In this document: positions 52,855-63,152 of the stretch, one piece after another
Layout of the letters: each line of letters begins with the position of its first letter
How positions within the stretch are numbered: the first letter of the stretch is position 1
Source of the DNA: Unio delphinus
Taxonomy: Eukaryota > Mollusca > Bivalvia > Unionida > Unionidae
NCBI GenBank assembly: GCA_029339505.1
Contig: JAQISU010000123.1
Coordinates: 7,491,501-7,555,500, forward strand
Reading direction: 5' to 3'
DNA length: 64,000 bases
Program-made: the position numbers and the translations under genes
The notes under the pieces: model-generated
What the model was told of the DNA's origin: nothing
The model's input: the letters and a program-made list of their open reading frames with translations, nothing else
The model's database searches: none

Positions 52855-53180
52855 AAAATATCTCTATTAAAATATCCCTATTAAAATATCCATATTAAAA
52901 CATCCCTATTAAAAAATCTCTATTAAAACATCACTATTAAAACATCCCTATTAAAAATCCTTATTGAAATATCCCTATTAAAATATCCGTATTAAAACAT
53001 CCCTATTAAAATATCCCTATTTAAATTTCCCTATTAAAACATCCCTATTAAAACATCCCTATTAAAAATCCTTATTAAAAAATCCATAATAAAACATTGC
53101 TGTTAAAAAATCCCTATTAAAACATCCCTATTAAAAATCAATATTAAAACTTCCCTATGATCCCTATTAAAATAATAAAA
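52855..53180. repeat. Short 14-15 bp tandem repeat
   Basis: ATCCCTATTAAAAC-type units repeated over about 320 bases with one-base length variation. Confidence 0.9.
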
Positions 53181-55367
53181 AAGCTAATTATGGCAGTGTA
53201 TAAACCCTACATCAAAAATTACTTAGATACGACGTTTCTAATAAACCAAAACTAAAAATGACATCAAATATACTTTGGGGGAAACAAACATACATAAAAT
53301 TCGTTCGGAAGAGGGGGTTTGTTCAATTATATATGTCTTAGACAGACCAGATCAAACAACAATGTTAATTTATCGGACTACACCAAAAACAATGTTAGTT
53401 TAAACGAACTGCTCACACCATATACACTAGCAATAATACAATTACGCTTGCTTCCTTAGTTGAATTAAGGAAGTGTGCGCTCGTTAGGGATGTACGTCGG
53501 TATTAAAGTTATATTCTCTACCCGTATATACTAATGTTCGGCGCCTTTAAAACAGCGCGTTGAAAAATACACGCAAGACAAAGGCGACCATATATACAAA
53601 GATACGATTGAGAAGACAATTAAAAAAAGGTAAACTAAGAAGACTATACGCAGAAATTGTACGGTCTTGTTTACAACTATCAGTGTGGATCAACTAACTT
53701 TCCGCATAATACATTAATTCTAAGCAATGCCAACTTCTCAGTCTTTTCAACCGTTGAAGTGAATTGATGCACACAGTTAAATTGTAAAGAAGACCGTACG
53801 ATTGAGCTTTAAGGTGTCTGCTCAACATTTTCCACTCATTCTTGTTTTGGTCAATTATAATTAAATTTAACCACCCGTCGATCGGCAATAATTGACCAGT
53901 AAGCGTGTTGATTGGGAATACATATGGTCTGTCCGAAAATGTTATCTAGGTTGAGAAGTAAAGTCCTCGTTTATAACCGCAATGGCACGTGACAAGCAAA
54001 CAGAGCGGAGATCAACAGGATTCTAAAATAGGAACCATTAAATATACCTGACAGCTGATACATGATGCCATAATAAACAATGCATTTGTCAATGAATATG
54101 AGATCAAATCTATGTTAGCAAATAACATAAAGCATGTTAATGTTGTTGTTTTGTGGTGGTTTTCACATTTAACAGGTGCTGACTCGAAATATATGTTGTA
54201 CATGACTTAATACTTTTCATCGGAACACCGGAAATTGTTTAAATAGTCTCTGGTTGACATGTACGTTCATGCTCAAGTTGATCATCCATTCTTACCAACA
54301 ATCCCAGCACAACTACTCTCACCCCAGGTGGTTACAGATGCAATTTTCTGTTGGAGGATTACACGGAATAAGTGTCATGGAAGTAGCATCCAATTTTCAA
54401 GTAGATTCCAGTTTTATGTAACACGCACATTAAGTTCCCCAAATTAAGAAAAGTAGTTGCCATTATCAGAATATGTTTTTGGTCTTACCGCGATATCTGA
54501 GTAACTCTTTAATAACCTAGAATATACATGGCATCTGTTTATTGATATCGTTTTTTTCCTCACAGTCACCTGATTAAACGTTCAGATAAAATCGCTTAAA
54601 TAGGGCAAAGAACAACAAATACTTACATTATCTTGAATGTCGTTGTTTTTGTTTAGTTTATTGCCGAGTGCAGACTTGAAGACCTCAAATATCATATAAC
54701 TCATGTGTATTAGAGAACAGAAGAAGAATAAAAAAACAATTATAATTTCTGGGGTATATGAAAATAATATAAGAAGGCGTATTGAGGCCAATGACTATCG
54801 CATCTATATCATAAACATAACATTTTACAAGTCTAAGTACTAAACCATTTTGCTAGATTTCTGCTTTATATAGTTCATAGTGTCCATACTTACCACATGT
54901 AAGGAGATTAGATGAAAATAGCATAACTATACGGATATTCTATCGTGTTTATTGCATTTCGTGTCTGTTGAATTAAGTTGCATCACTTAATCGGTATCGT
55001 TTTTCTACACTATGTGCAGTTTCACATTTGCTCCTGGAATTATTGTGCAGTATCCTCTTTACTAATTGACTGCGATCGAGGAAATATATACTTAACCCTG
55101 CCTTTCTGGAATGTTTTGTTCTCAATGAATATTTTGCAGCCATTTTTTAACTCCACTCGCGAACGAAAATTGACGCAAAATTATCGTGGCTGTCTCAATA
55201 TGGACAATTTCCCCTCACATGTGATTATTATATCATGTATAATAATATCATCATAATAAAAATGGCATAACTCTACGAGACAAGAACAGAATAACAACAA
55301 GAATTATAAATAAGTGTATTGCTCATTTGATAGCGGGTGTGTGGGGTAGGGATGGTGGCAGCAGTAT

Positions 55368-55519
55368 AGCAGCAGAGAGGGTGAACAGACCACGATTTCA
55401 AGCAAAAATAATGCTTCCTACGAAACCTATTTTAACCAAAAAAAATAAGTCTCCATTTAGCAAACGGAGACTTTACGATTTTGGTCGCAACGATGTGGTC
55501 ATCCACCCTCTCTGCTGCT
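55368..55519. repeat. E5 terminal repeat (fold-back)
   Basis: Starts AGCAGCAGAGAGGGTGAACA and ends ATCCACCCTCTCTGCTGCT; an inner pair GACCAC/GTGGTC extends the stem. Contains CCATTTAGCAAACGGAGAC in the loop. The left host flank is GCAGTAT, so AGTAT would be the expected target duplication at the far end. It likely extends inward to about 55572. Confidence 0.85.
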
Positions 55520-55545
55520 TAGTGATTTCAGTTCTGGGTTAACAA

Positions 55546-55563
55546 AAATCATTTATGATTTTA
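55546..55563. terminator. Palindrome across the E5 penton stop
   Basis: AAAATCATTTATGATTTT covers the penton stop codon (55553-55555). Dyads also cover or adjoin the penton stop in E2 (24579-24593) and E4 (35326-35341), so a 3'-end signal is plausible. Confidence 0.5.
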
Positions 55564-56887
55564 CAAACAAACTAATCGCTAACACCTCACCGCGTAGATC
55601 AATTAAATTATTTGACTGGTCGGTGAGTTTGAAATTAATTTTCGTTAACGAATTATTATGGCATCGCATGTAGACAGGATTAATTGGGTTTTCAATAATT
55701 AGGAATCCTGGAGGAGCTGTTGGTGCAAATGAATAAAGAATATATCCCTGCTGAGCTTGATTTGATTGCTCTAGATTAATTTGATAGCTTCCTTCAATTG
55801 CATCACATACTAAATTGAGCGCAATCACCGTTGAAATATTCACGTTGAACGGAGCGATATGCCTACCACCACCATCTGGATCATTATTATACCTGAAGAG
55901 GACAGCTGAATCTGATTTTTGTAGCGCCTTGATATCGGTTTTAACAATTCTTGCTAGTTCATCAGCGTTGTATTTGGGAAACTTGAAATTACGCAGATTG
56001 TCCTCTGTGATATTGTAATCGGTTAGGAATCGTTGTTTATTGTCGCTGTTGTCATTAATTATTGTTTGAATAATTAGTTCATAGATATATTTCATGTCCG
56101 ATATAACTTGATTTATTATTTCAACGTGTTTTTGCGATTTTGTTTTCCGTAGTTGTTCTAGTTGTGTGTCATATAATTGTTTAATCTCATTAAAATAACC
56201 ACGGACGTCAGTTAGCGTAAATGAAATAGTAACAGATGAGTCGGTTGTTCTTTTAATGATAAAATCCCATTGCAATGTTTCTTTGTTGGTAAATATAAAT
56301 CTATCGGCGATTCTTCCTTTTCTTATATCAGATAAATTATCTCGATAACTGGGATTGATTTCATGATATGATTGTATGTCCGTGGTTAAGTCGGTGGCGG
56401 ATTTTTCCGGTGGTTTTTCAGGCCATCCTAACACTGTTCTTAACGAGCTGTTATATATATCTACAATGTATCCCTCTGTGCTTATTTCGATCAACGACGA
56501 GAGCGTCGGTTGATGAAGATTAATAGCTATTTTTGATTCTTTTCCAGTGATTGATTTTATTCTACGCTGAATTTCAGCATTGATTTGCTTAATTTGGTAC
56601 GACCCAGTTGGTAACGAAACAGTTTCCCACTCTGGAGTACCATCGGGTTTATTCTTATACGAGAACACCAGTGTGTTATTGGGTTGCTGACCACTAAATG
56701 CAACCGATCTGATATTAGGCCAACTGTGATACACTCGTAGTTTTGCTAGCGCTATCTCCTTCACTGGGACCGGAGAGGGGAAATTCACACTGAATTCTGG
56801 ATTCGTTGATGTTATTGATATCATGCTTGTTTGTACTGGGTTCGTGTTCTCCACTATTCGTTGAAGTAATTCCATCGGTGTCGTCAT
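55553..56887 (-). CDS. Penton-like minor capsid protein, E5
   Basis: Start set at 56887 (MTTPMELLQR), matching other copies; five more codons are possible upstream. The 444-residue product has KLRVYHSWPNIRS, then V-L-G-W, a variable middle quite different from E1, and the conserved end NVNISTVIALNLVC to SLFVKS. Complete. Confidence 0.72.
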   Translation of the reverse strand: MTTPMELLQRIVENTNPVQTSMISITSTNPEFSVNFPSPVPVKEIALAKLRVYHSWPNIRSVAFSGQQPNNTLVFSYKNKPDGTPEWETVSLPTGSYQIKQINAEIQRRIKSITGKESKIAINLHQPTLSSLIEISTEGYIVDIYNSSLRTVLGWPEKPPEKSATDLTTDIQSYHEINPSYRDNLSDIRKGRIADRFIFTNKETLQWDFIIKRTTDSSVTISFTLTDVRGYFNEIKQLYDTQLEQLRKTKSQKHVEIINQVISDMKYIYELIIQTIINDNSDNKQRFLTDYNITEDNLRNFKFPKYNADELARIVKTDIKALQKSDSAVLFRYNNDPDGGGRHIAPFNVNISTVIALNLVCDAIEGSYQINLEQSNQAQQGYILYSFAPTAPPGFLIIENPINPVYMRCHNNSLTKINFKLTDQSNNLIDLRGEVLAISLFVKS

Positions 56888-57120
56888 CGTTGCTATACTC
56901 ATGATTTATTTCTAATTTTGGTATCGAGGAATCATAAATACTGACCATCACTGAGAACTCACAATCTGGTAATGTTGATATTATTGAGATCATTTTGTTT
57001 TTTGGGTTCGTGTTTTCTGATTCCATCGGTGTTGTCATTGTTATTATATTCATGTTGTCGCTCTAATTTTGATATCGCGGAATCAAAAATACTGACCATC
57101 GCTGAGAACTCACTATCTGA
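56770..57120. repeat. Imperfect tandem duplication at the membrane/penton overlap of E5
   Basis: Blocks with TACTGACCATC and CTGAGAACTCA, a start-like CATCGGTGT, and AATTTTGGTATCG/AATTTTGATATCG occur twice, about 150 bases apart (56810-56965 and 56980-57120). This separates the membrane-protein end from the penton start and rewrites the membrane protein's tail. Confidence 0.65.
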
Positions 57121-57504
57121 TATAATTGTATTATCGAGTGACGACGATATCATCGAGGATAACTGCGAATATGCGGTTGATGCAATATGAAATTGAATTA
57201 AGTAATTCTGCAGTTTACTCTGGCTGCATGATGATATCTTTTTTGCTATCCCGGTTGATATACCCCCGATTGTAGCCACCGCAGAAATGCAAATTGGAAC
57301 TACGACCGGGGCAATCATTGTAACCGATGCAAGTATTATTCCGGCGCCAGCGAGAACGCTTGACACCGAGTACATAGTAACATCAATTGCGGTGATTCTT
57401 CGTCGGTATTTTTTCATTTTTATTTGATACTCCTCAGTGAGGGTTTTGAGTCTATTTTGAAATTCTCTGACCTGATCATAGCGACATTGCGTTGATGAAA
57501 TCAT
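56959..57504 (-). CDS. Two-span membrane protein, E5
   Basis: The 181 residues have the same coiled-coil, two membrane spans (VLAGAGIILASVTMIAPVVV and the following segment) and helix as E1. The C-terminal 25 residues are changed by the local duplication, and the gene no longer overlaps the penton frame as in E1. Open. Confidence 0.65.
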   Translation of the reverse strand: MISSTQCRYDQVREFQNRLKTLTEEYQIKMKKYRRRITAIDVTMYSVSSVLAGAGIILASVTMIAPVVVPICISAVATIGGISTGIAKKISSCSQSKLQNYLIQFHIASTAYSQLSSMISSSLDNTIISDSEFSAMVSIFDSAISKLERQHEYNNNDNTDGIRKHEPKKQNDLNNINITRL

Positions 57505-57513
57505 TTTATTTTA

Positions 57514-57591
57514 AAAACGCTAGCGTTTTCAATTGTGAATCTAAAGGATTTCCTTTCAATTGAAACCACTAGTAAAAATCCATAGGATTTT
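57514..57591. repeat. Palindromes between fibre and membrane genes of E5
   Basis: AAAACGCTAGCGTTTT (57514-57529) and AAAATCC-ATA-GGATTTT (57575-57591), both perfect; TTCAATTGAA lies between them. Confidence 0.75.
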
Positions 57592-57599
57592 CAGTTTTA

Positions 57600-58927
57600 T
57601 TATTTACTTAAATCCGCTACGAATTCTAAGCACCAGGATATTTTTGATCTAATCGTACTATCAACCGCGACAATCTCAAATTCTTCTTCACCCCGGATAA
57701 TTACTGTTGCGGTGCCACCAAAATAGGTTTTACCGCTTACGATGATATCAAATTGCTTGTCAGAGATTAACGTCATCCTGTAGATACCACGAGGCCACTT
57801 CTCGATATTGACTTTCAATTTAGCATTAGATTCTTTTACCCAATCAAAGGTCCCATGCTTTACCCTTTCAGAGGTTTCTTTTAGTTTAAGAATATCGTCG
57901 TAAACGTCGAGATAGGTTTTTTTGATTTCGGTATTTTTCATTATCGTTCCATCGCGGCGTTGAAAAAATGTAAATAAAAGGATATTAAATGCCATAGTTG
58001 TTCGGGTTTGATAATCAGTAACGAGGTCAAAATATGTCGTCGTGATATTGCTATCGTTATAGATTCCAAAGAAATATTTAACCATTTCGTTGGTGGATTT
58101 TTGTTCGTCAAACGCGCTTTTAATTTCCGCGAGAGTCATGCCTGTCAACGATGTGGTTTCAGATGTAGGTGTTCTCCCTAAAAATTTATCCACGATGGTA
58201 TTAAGTGTTGTTTGTCTCACCATAAACATATTAATATCTTTGAGAGTCATTGTAGATGTAACCGGGACACCAAAGAAATTATTAGCGACGTAGGCATTAT
58301 GAGTATGCCTGATAATAAACTCACTGATTTCAGCGAGAGTCGAGTCTGCCACAGGTGGGGATCCAAAAAATCTAACAATGACGTCGTTAGTGGGTTTTTG
58401 ATCTTCTATTAGTTTAGAAATCTCGAGATAATTTGCCTTGATTTCATTTTCATTCATCATCCTTCCCGCGTCCTTGTTAGCGAAGAATAGCGATAGATAG
58501 TTTTTAATTTCAGAGAGAGTCATGCCAACCACAAGCGGGGTTCCAAAGAATTTATGTACGACATTTTTGCGAAAACTATTATAACCTCGTATAAAATCAT
58601 TCAGCTCACGTTCGTTGGTAGCAATCGCGTCGGTGATCGTAGACACAAGTGCGCCTGGTTTAAGTTGTCCATCGTTGGAATACAGTGCAATAGAGTTTTC
58701 AGCGGCAGCGCGATGCCGTATCAAAATGTCATTCACGGATATATTACTGCTTTTCAACTTACCCTGGCGATCTTGAAATACAACTATTTCGTTCGGGTCA
58801 ACACTTGTTAAATTTAACGTCTCAGCGATTTCATCTTCTATTTTTTTTTTACATCCTCGATAGAACCCGCAGATGTTTCCTCGGTGGGTTCCAACATTGA
58901 CAGAGATTGTCCCCAAATATCGATCAT
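57600..58927 (-). CDS. Fibre-like surface protein, E5, with A-run frame break
   Basis: The native start (MIDIWG) is at 58927. After about 29 codons a run of ten A (58841-58850) is followed by TAG in that frame, while the -1 frame is open for more than 400 codons to 57600. The long frame carries five F-F-G-x-P modules (residues about 122-300), more than E1 or E2, then the beta-rich head ending FVADLSK. Either a single indel in an otherwise intact element or a slippage site. Confidence 0.55.
58841..58850 (-). promoter_or_regulatory. Ten-A run with stop directly after: candidate slippage site
   Basis: On the minus strand the run is followed by TAG in the starting frame, and the downstream fibre frame is -1. 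The same arrangement, A-run then stop, occurs in E2 and E4. Confidence 0.35.
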
Positions 58928-58950
58928 TATTGTTAGCGTAACTTGTGTTT

Positions 58951-59520
58951 TCAATTTATTGATCCTTGTAATTTCCCACTCGTGTATTCGTTTACAATAA
59001 TATGAGGTGGTTTCCACGGAGATCCAAAGGATTTTAATGAAATCTCCGCGAGGACATTTAATACTTCACTGCCGCATATCGGTGGATCATTTAATTGTTG
59101 TGTTGGCATCGTGGAATAAAAAATCGGAAACCCTTTGAGTTTCATCGAGGAATTTATATACCGCATAAACTCGCTTGGCGGAGCTAACCCATATGAATCG
59201 AAATAGACAATCCCACGTGGATCAATCGCGTATGCAACCCAGTGAGTTCCCGATCCGCTGCTGTTATCAAGATTGATGATACCGGTTTCAACGTTATTTG
59301 GTTTTCTCGGTAATTGATCTCTCATAAAAACCCCTCTGAAGTTTTTTATCGCTAGTTTTTTAGCAGCATCAATTAAATCAAAATTGGACATAGGAACCAT
59401 AGGTTCCTCAACTATAGGTTCCTCAACCATAGGTTCGGAAATCGAAGATTTTTCAACTAATAAACCGTTCCTGGTATTTTTCTTAGACCCGATCCGTTCA
59501 CGGATTTGCTGCTGTACCAT
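58951..59520 (-). CDS. Adenain-like cysteine protease, E5
   Basis: The 189-residue product keeps GTHW, YFDSYG and a Q-x7-C-G Cys segment (ICGSEVLNVL). A longer N-terminal leader contains a three-fold Glu-Glu-Pro repeat (59401-59430) and a small palindrome (59439-59451). It overlaps the pX gene by 64 bases. Complete and probably catalytic. Confidence 0.88.
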   Translation of the reverse strand: MVQQQIRERIGSKKNTRNGLLVEKSSISEPMVEEPIVEEPMVPMSNFDLIDAAKKLAIKNFRGVFMRDQLPRKPNNVETGIINLDNSSGSGTHWVAYAIDPRGIVYFDSYGLAPPSEFMRYINSSMKLKGFPIFYSTMPTQQLNDPPICGSEVLNVLAEISLKSFGSPWKPPHIIVNEYTSGKLQGSIN

Positions 59521-59954
59521 GAATACGGGGTTCCTGGTAGGTACAACCCCTTTCCCTTTTTTTTATACCCAGATCCGCGAGCGGATCCACCAGTTGCCTT
59601 TTTCAACGCCATCCCTGCTGCGGTCCCAACGGCTCCCAACGCTGCCGCCTTCGCCACCGCTGGGGCAGCCGCTGCAATCAATGCTGGTATTGCGGCTAAC
59701 AATGGAAATATACCACCTGATTTTATCATGTTCGCGACTGCAGCTTTCGAAAATTCTATTTGAACTCCTCGCTTATTTTTCATTGCATCATTGAAATGTT
59801 TTATTTGACGATCCGTTAATGATATTTTATGTGTACCTCCGGACATCTGCGCTGGTTTTAACGTTATTGTTGTTCCACATTCCTTAGCGGATTTTGATTT
59901 TAATTTCTTGACCTGACCATCAGTCAGCTTGACACTAACAACACTATATGGCAT
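59457..59954 (-). CDS. pX-like hydrophobic core protein, E5
   Basis: Start at 59954 (MPYSVVSV), 166 residues. T-I-T-L-K-P, the GGIFPLLAAIPALIAAAAPA stretch and a Gly/Lys-rich tail ending P-G-T-V-Y are present. An upstream in-frame ATG at 60020 is in the leader. Confidence 0.68.
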   Translation of the reverse strand: MPYSVVSVKLTDGQVKKLKSKSAKECGTTITLKPAQMSGGTHKISLTDRQIKHFNDAMKNKRGVQIEFSKAAVANMIKSGGIFPLLAAIPALIAAAAPAVAKAAALGAVGTAAGMALKKATGGSARGSGYKKKGKGLYLPGTPYSWYSSKSVNGSGLRKIPGTVY

Positions 59955-60008
59955 TTTATTGTAAAACACATTTATGCTTTCAATTGATCTAATTGGGGAA
60001 ATCCTATG

Positions 60009-60025
60009 GAAACTTTTCAAGTTTC
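60009..60025. repeat. Palindrome between capsid and pX genes of E5
   Basis: GAAACTT-TTC-AAGTTTC, perfect arms, nine bases beyond the capsid stop. Confidence 0.75.
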
Positions 60026-60033
60026 ATTTACAT

Positions 60034-61458
60034 TTACAGATTTTCCACTGGTGCATCAACGAGTCTCATTCGTCCGCCAGCCCCTTCTAACAACATTGAT
60101 TTGTCGCTGAGAATAACAGCAACCGCTCTATAATCAACACCACCATGATCTATACGAGCCCTAAAATGTATATCAACAACGGATTGCCTTGTTAAATCAA
60201 GATGTTCCAGTGAAAAGTAATAAATTGGATACAAGTTCTTAAAATCGAGCTGAGATATTTGCAAACCAGTATCAACATTTTGATCACGACCCATATATGA
60301 CAGCATCCGATGATACACACGTGCTATTTGGTTGTTTCCGTAATTAAGCTGTATATCCTCAGATGGTTCTTGTTGTCCGTTTATTCTCAGTGAAACCTCA
60401 CTTACCCCTAACCGATCAAATATCATATGACTGCGTTCTTGGGAACCTAATCGATTCCGATTCTGCAGCGCTATAAATATATGACGTGGAGCTGAAACGC
60501 CTTGTTTTGATGCCAGGTGCCATGTAAATGTACCATTAACATTATCCTCTTTAGCATCAGTCGTTGTTGTAAGCCAACTTAGCAATGATTTACCACCGGT
60601 TTCCATAAATGAAAGTAGCCGCTCTTCCGTGGTAATTGATGGAGTCATTACTGGCATCCATAATACTATTTTACTCAAAACAACTTTACCTTCATCGGCA
60701 CCAGTACGCCAAATTGCATCATTGTCATTGCCTTTTCGCACTAATGCGATTGTGTGTTTGGCTCCATAGATGACTTTTCTGACATTTCTGCAGAATCCAA
60801 ATATGTGATGGAGTGGAATCGCACATGAAAACTTTTTCTCTTGTCCTTCCAATGCTAATTTTCGTGTTGCAAATCCTAAATTGAAATTACCATTAACGCC
60901 TCCGAGAATATCAAACGCAGCTCCGGGTCTAGCTCGACGTTCTGGATTAGTTGCTTCTCGTTGATTATCAACTGAAGTGTCTTGCGGTGTTAACACTTTA
61001 ATGTATTGAAGGTGGTCAGCGTTATCAGAGGTATCCTTTGCAAACATCATAGATGGACCAGCCGATCTTGTATAATCATCGGAGTATCTTGCTAGTCCGA
61101 TTATTGTTGTTGCAACATCAACCTCGCGGTCTATTGATTCAATTTCTTTTCCATCAATGAGATATCTTGCACTTTCAAATAACGCCATTATACCGTTGTT
61201 GACGAAACCAACTCGGATATTTGAATCATTTGCATATGGGGTATCAGCTGCAACATTTGTTACAAGTTTTCCTTCTACTTCAATAAATGCTTCACATGGT
61301 AAAAAGTATTTACTGGTATCTTGAACTTGAAGTTCAATTCGCGATCGTAGGTCGGGTTGTATTGCATGATAGGAATAGTATTGATAATCGCGGACGGAAT
61401 CATCTTTGCGCATCTTTGCTTCCATATCTAACGCGGGATCAGCTGTTCGTTTAAACAT
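60034..61458 (-). CDS. Major capsid protein, hexon-like, E5
   Basis: The 474-residue product is complete, with D-Y-Q-Y-Y-S-Y-H, I-M-A-L-F-E-S-A-R-Y, HHIFGFCRNVRKVIYG and Y-P-I-Y-Y-F-S-L-E-H. Variation from E1 is concentrated near residues 150-200, a likely surface loop. GTTATAAATG at the start places an AT-rich box directly on the ATG. Confidence 0.8.
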   Translation of the reverse strand: MFKRTADPALDMEAKMRKDDSVRDYQYYSYHAIQPDLRSRIELQVQDTSKYFLPCEAFIEVEGKLVTNVAADTPYANDSNIRVGFVNNGIMALFESARYLIDGKEIESIDREVDVATTIIGLARYSDDYTRSAGPSMMFAKDTSDNADHLQYIKVLTPQDTSVDNQREATNPERRARPGAAFDILGGVNGNFNLGFATRKLALEGQEKKFSCAIPLHHIFGFCRNVRKVIYGAKHTIALVRKGNDNDAIWRTGADEGKVVLSKIVLWMPVMTPSITTEERLLSFMETGGKSLLSWLTTTTDAKEDNVNGTFTWHLASKQGVSAPRHIFIALQNRNRLGSQERSHMIFDRLGVSEVSLRINGQQEPSEDIQLNYGNNQIARVYHRMLSYMGRDQNVDTGLQISQLDFKNLYPIYYFSLEHLDLTRQSVVDIHFRARIDHGGVDYRAVAVILSDKSMLLEGAGGRMRLVDAPVENL

Positions 61459-61487
61459 TTATAACATTACTAGCGTTTTCAATTGTG

Positions 61488-61556
61488 AAACTCAAAGAGT
61501 TTAACGCTAGCGTTTTAATTCTTTATAATCATCGTCGTTGAAAATTCTTCGAATTT
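61488..61556. repeat. Palindromes between protein VI and capsid genes of E5
   Basis: AAACTC-AAA-GAGTTT (61488-61502), AACGCTAGCGTT (61503-61514), and AAATTC-TTC-GAATTT (61542-61556) inside the last codons of protein VI. Confidence 0.75.
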
Positions 61557-62041
61557 CTTTTTTGTTTCAAACCACTTCCTGCTATCGCGTTCATGATAGC
61601 GCTATCTGTTACCGGTGAAGCTGTCAATTGTGACGAAGTCAATTGCGCTAGTTTTTCTTCCACTGCGTTATTTATTACTTTGCTGATTTTTGCAGGCATC
61701 ACTGTAGTTGATGGCAGCACTAATGACGAAGTCATCGATGACGAAGTCATTCGTGGTTTCTTTCGCACCAATGATGCTATTTTATCTTTCGCAGCAGAAA
61801 ATGCCTTTCCAGCAAGATTTCCAACGAAATCTCCAATTTTACTGGGTACCTTATCACGAATGATATCAAAATCTTTCATTGATAATTGTTTAGCTAACGG
61901 CGCCACCTTGGGAGCCATTCTTGTAAATAACCCCGCAATGGTATTGCCGAAACCATCTCCGTACCACGCGCGATAAACAGGAAATCGTGAGTTCGCCACG
62001 TAGACGCTTACGGGTTTATCATGGTTATAGTGTATAATCAT
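61529..62041 (-). CDS. Protein VI-like minor virion protein, E5
   Basis: The 170 residues begin MIIHYNH with an amphipathic GDGFGNTIAGLF segment, Ala/Lys-rich helix, Ser-rich linker and Gly-Ser-Gly tail. The final codons are encoded by a palindrome. Open and complete. Confidence 0.62.
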   Translation of the reverse strand: MIIHYNHDKPVSVYVANSRFPVYRAWYGDGFGNTIAGLFTRMAPKVAPLAKQLSMKDFDIIRDKVPSKIGDFVGNLAGKAFSAAKDKIASLVRKKPRMTSSSMTSSLVLPSTTVMPAKISKVINNAVEEKLAQLTSSQLTASPVTDSAIMNAIAGSGLKQKRNSKNFQRR

Positions 62042-62075
62042 CTTGTTATAAAACTAGTAGTTTTTCAATTAGTGG

Positions 62076-63152
62076 TCAATCGCTTACATCCATAAGATTT
62101 TCATCGTTGTGATTTTCAACTAATTCAGCAATAAGTTCTCGATATACATTAATGTCCATGATACCACCAGCAAATAATCGTCTACAGATATCAGCGGCCT
62201 CGTTAATTATCTCGACGGAGTTATTTCCGGCTCGTTTCCCTCCGATGAGAACCTCTAACCGTGATATATCACTGAGAATGTTACCAGGGCATGTCACGGT
62301 AGAGTCAAAGACATCCTTTGGATTTTTAATCGAATATCCTTTTCCGCTTGTTTCCTCAGTTGTACCAGTTGCGCCCTGACTATCATCAAGTAATTGCCTT
62401 TGTCGGCCTCGACTTTGTTTTTCTCGTTCTTGTTGTTTTTGTATACCATAACTATCAACTCCTACTTTAAAAGATCTATACTCAATTGTATCCTTTTTCA
62501 AATTACCAGTAATCCCCTTATTCGTTTTATACAACCAATTAACCCATTCATCTCGGCTTATTTTACTGTTTTTATACTCGTCTTTTAAAAAATCCTTTCT
62601 AGAATCAAAGCTTTTGGCGGCGAAATCACCAAAAGTCGTATAATCTTTGGGTTTTATTAATTCAAGACGTTTGATTTCCTTTATAGCTTCTTCGGTGAGT
62701 TTGTCTATAAAGGGGATACCTTTTGGGGTGACGACATCAACAAGTTGTGGTTCAGGTGTGGAAACTCTTTGAGTTTCAGGCGCAGAATCATCAATATCAG
62801 CTAATCGTTCATAGTCGCGCTGAGTTTTTATATCACTGGATAACTGTTGTATCCCTGCGCGTGTTTGTCCGGTCTCTGCTGCTATCCTTTCAAGCGTATC
62901 AAACAGCGGCGCCTTCTTTACTCGTTCTCGCTCAGGAATATCTCCGTATATCGCTGCTTCAGTTAACTTTTTCACATCTTTGGTCGCACTTGTTATCGGA
63001 GTAAACAGTTGTTCACTTGACACAGAAAAGTCAGTCTGTGCTTGTTGTCGTTGTTGAAGTTTCTCGCGAAGTCTGTCTCGAACCGGTATAAACTTTTTAA
63101 TTGCTGCTAGCCGCTCTCGGGCTAATTTAGTTGTAAGCGATTCACCAACCAT
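62076..63152 (-). CDS. Conserved late protein with acidic/charged linker, E5
   Basis: The 358 residues begin MVGESLTT and end with the conserved VTCPGNILSDISRLEVL, K-R-A-G-N-N-S, A-A-D-I-C-R-R-L-F domain. The middle differs from E1 and contains the palindrome GAAACTC-TTT-GAGTTTC (62761-62777) in frame. Confidence 0.72.
   Translation of the reverse strand: MVGESLTTKLARERLAAIKKFIPVRDRLREKLQQRQQAQTDFSVSSEQLFTPITSATKDVKKLTEAAIYGDIPERERVKKAPLFDTLERIAAETGQTRAGIQQLSSDIKTQRDYERLADIDDSAPETQRVSTPEPQLVDVVTPKGIPFIDKLTEEAIKEIKRLELIKPKDYTTFGDFAAKSFDSRKDFLKDEYKNSKISRDEWVNWLYKTNKGITGNLKKDTIEYRSFKVGVDSYGIQKQQEREKQSRGRQRQLLDDSQGATGTTEETSGKGYSIKNPKDVFDSTVTCPGNILSDISRLEVLIGGKRAGNNSVEIINEAADICRRLFAGGIMDINVYRELIAELVENHNDENLMDVSD
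62761..62777. repeat. In-frame palindrome in the E5 acidic gene
   Basis: GAAACTC-TTT-GAGTTTC, perfect arms, within a variable linker. Confidence 0.75.

Larger units (their letters stand above)
46806..55367. other. Host DNA between E4 and E5
   Basis: AT-rich, no convincing gene. It holds a 47-bp satellite (46978-47935), a short 34-bp tandem (48707-48785), an (ATT)n microsatellite (49011-49096), a SINE (50250-50545), a 43-bp satellite (51215-51800) and a 14-15 bp repeat (52855-53180). The remaining stretches (47936-48700, 49100-50240, 53190-55367) show nothing recognisable. Confidence 0.6.

Noticed and set aside
53190..55367. Several 60-92 codon open frames in the host interval
   Set aside because: Low-complexity, AT-driven, no motifs, and no splice context that I could support.
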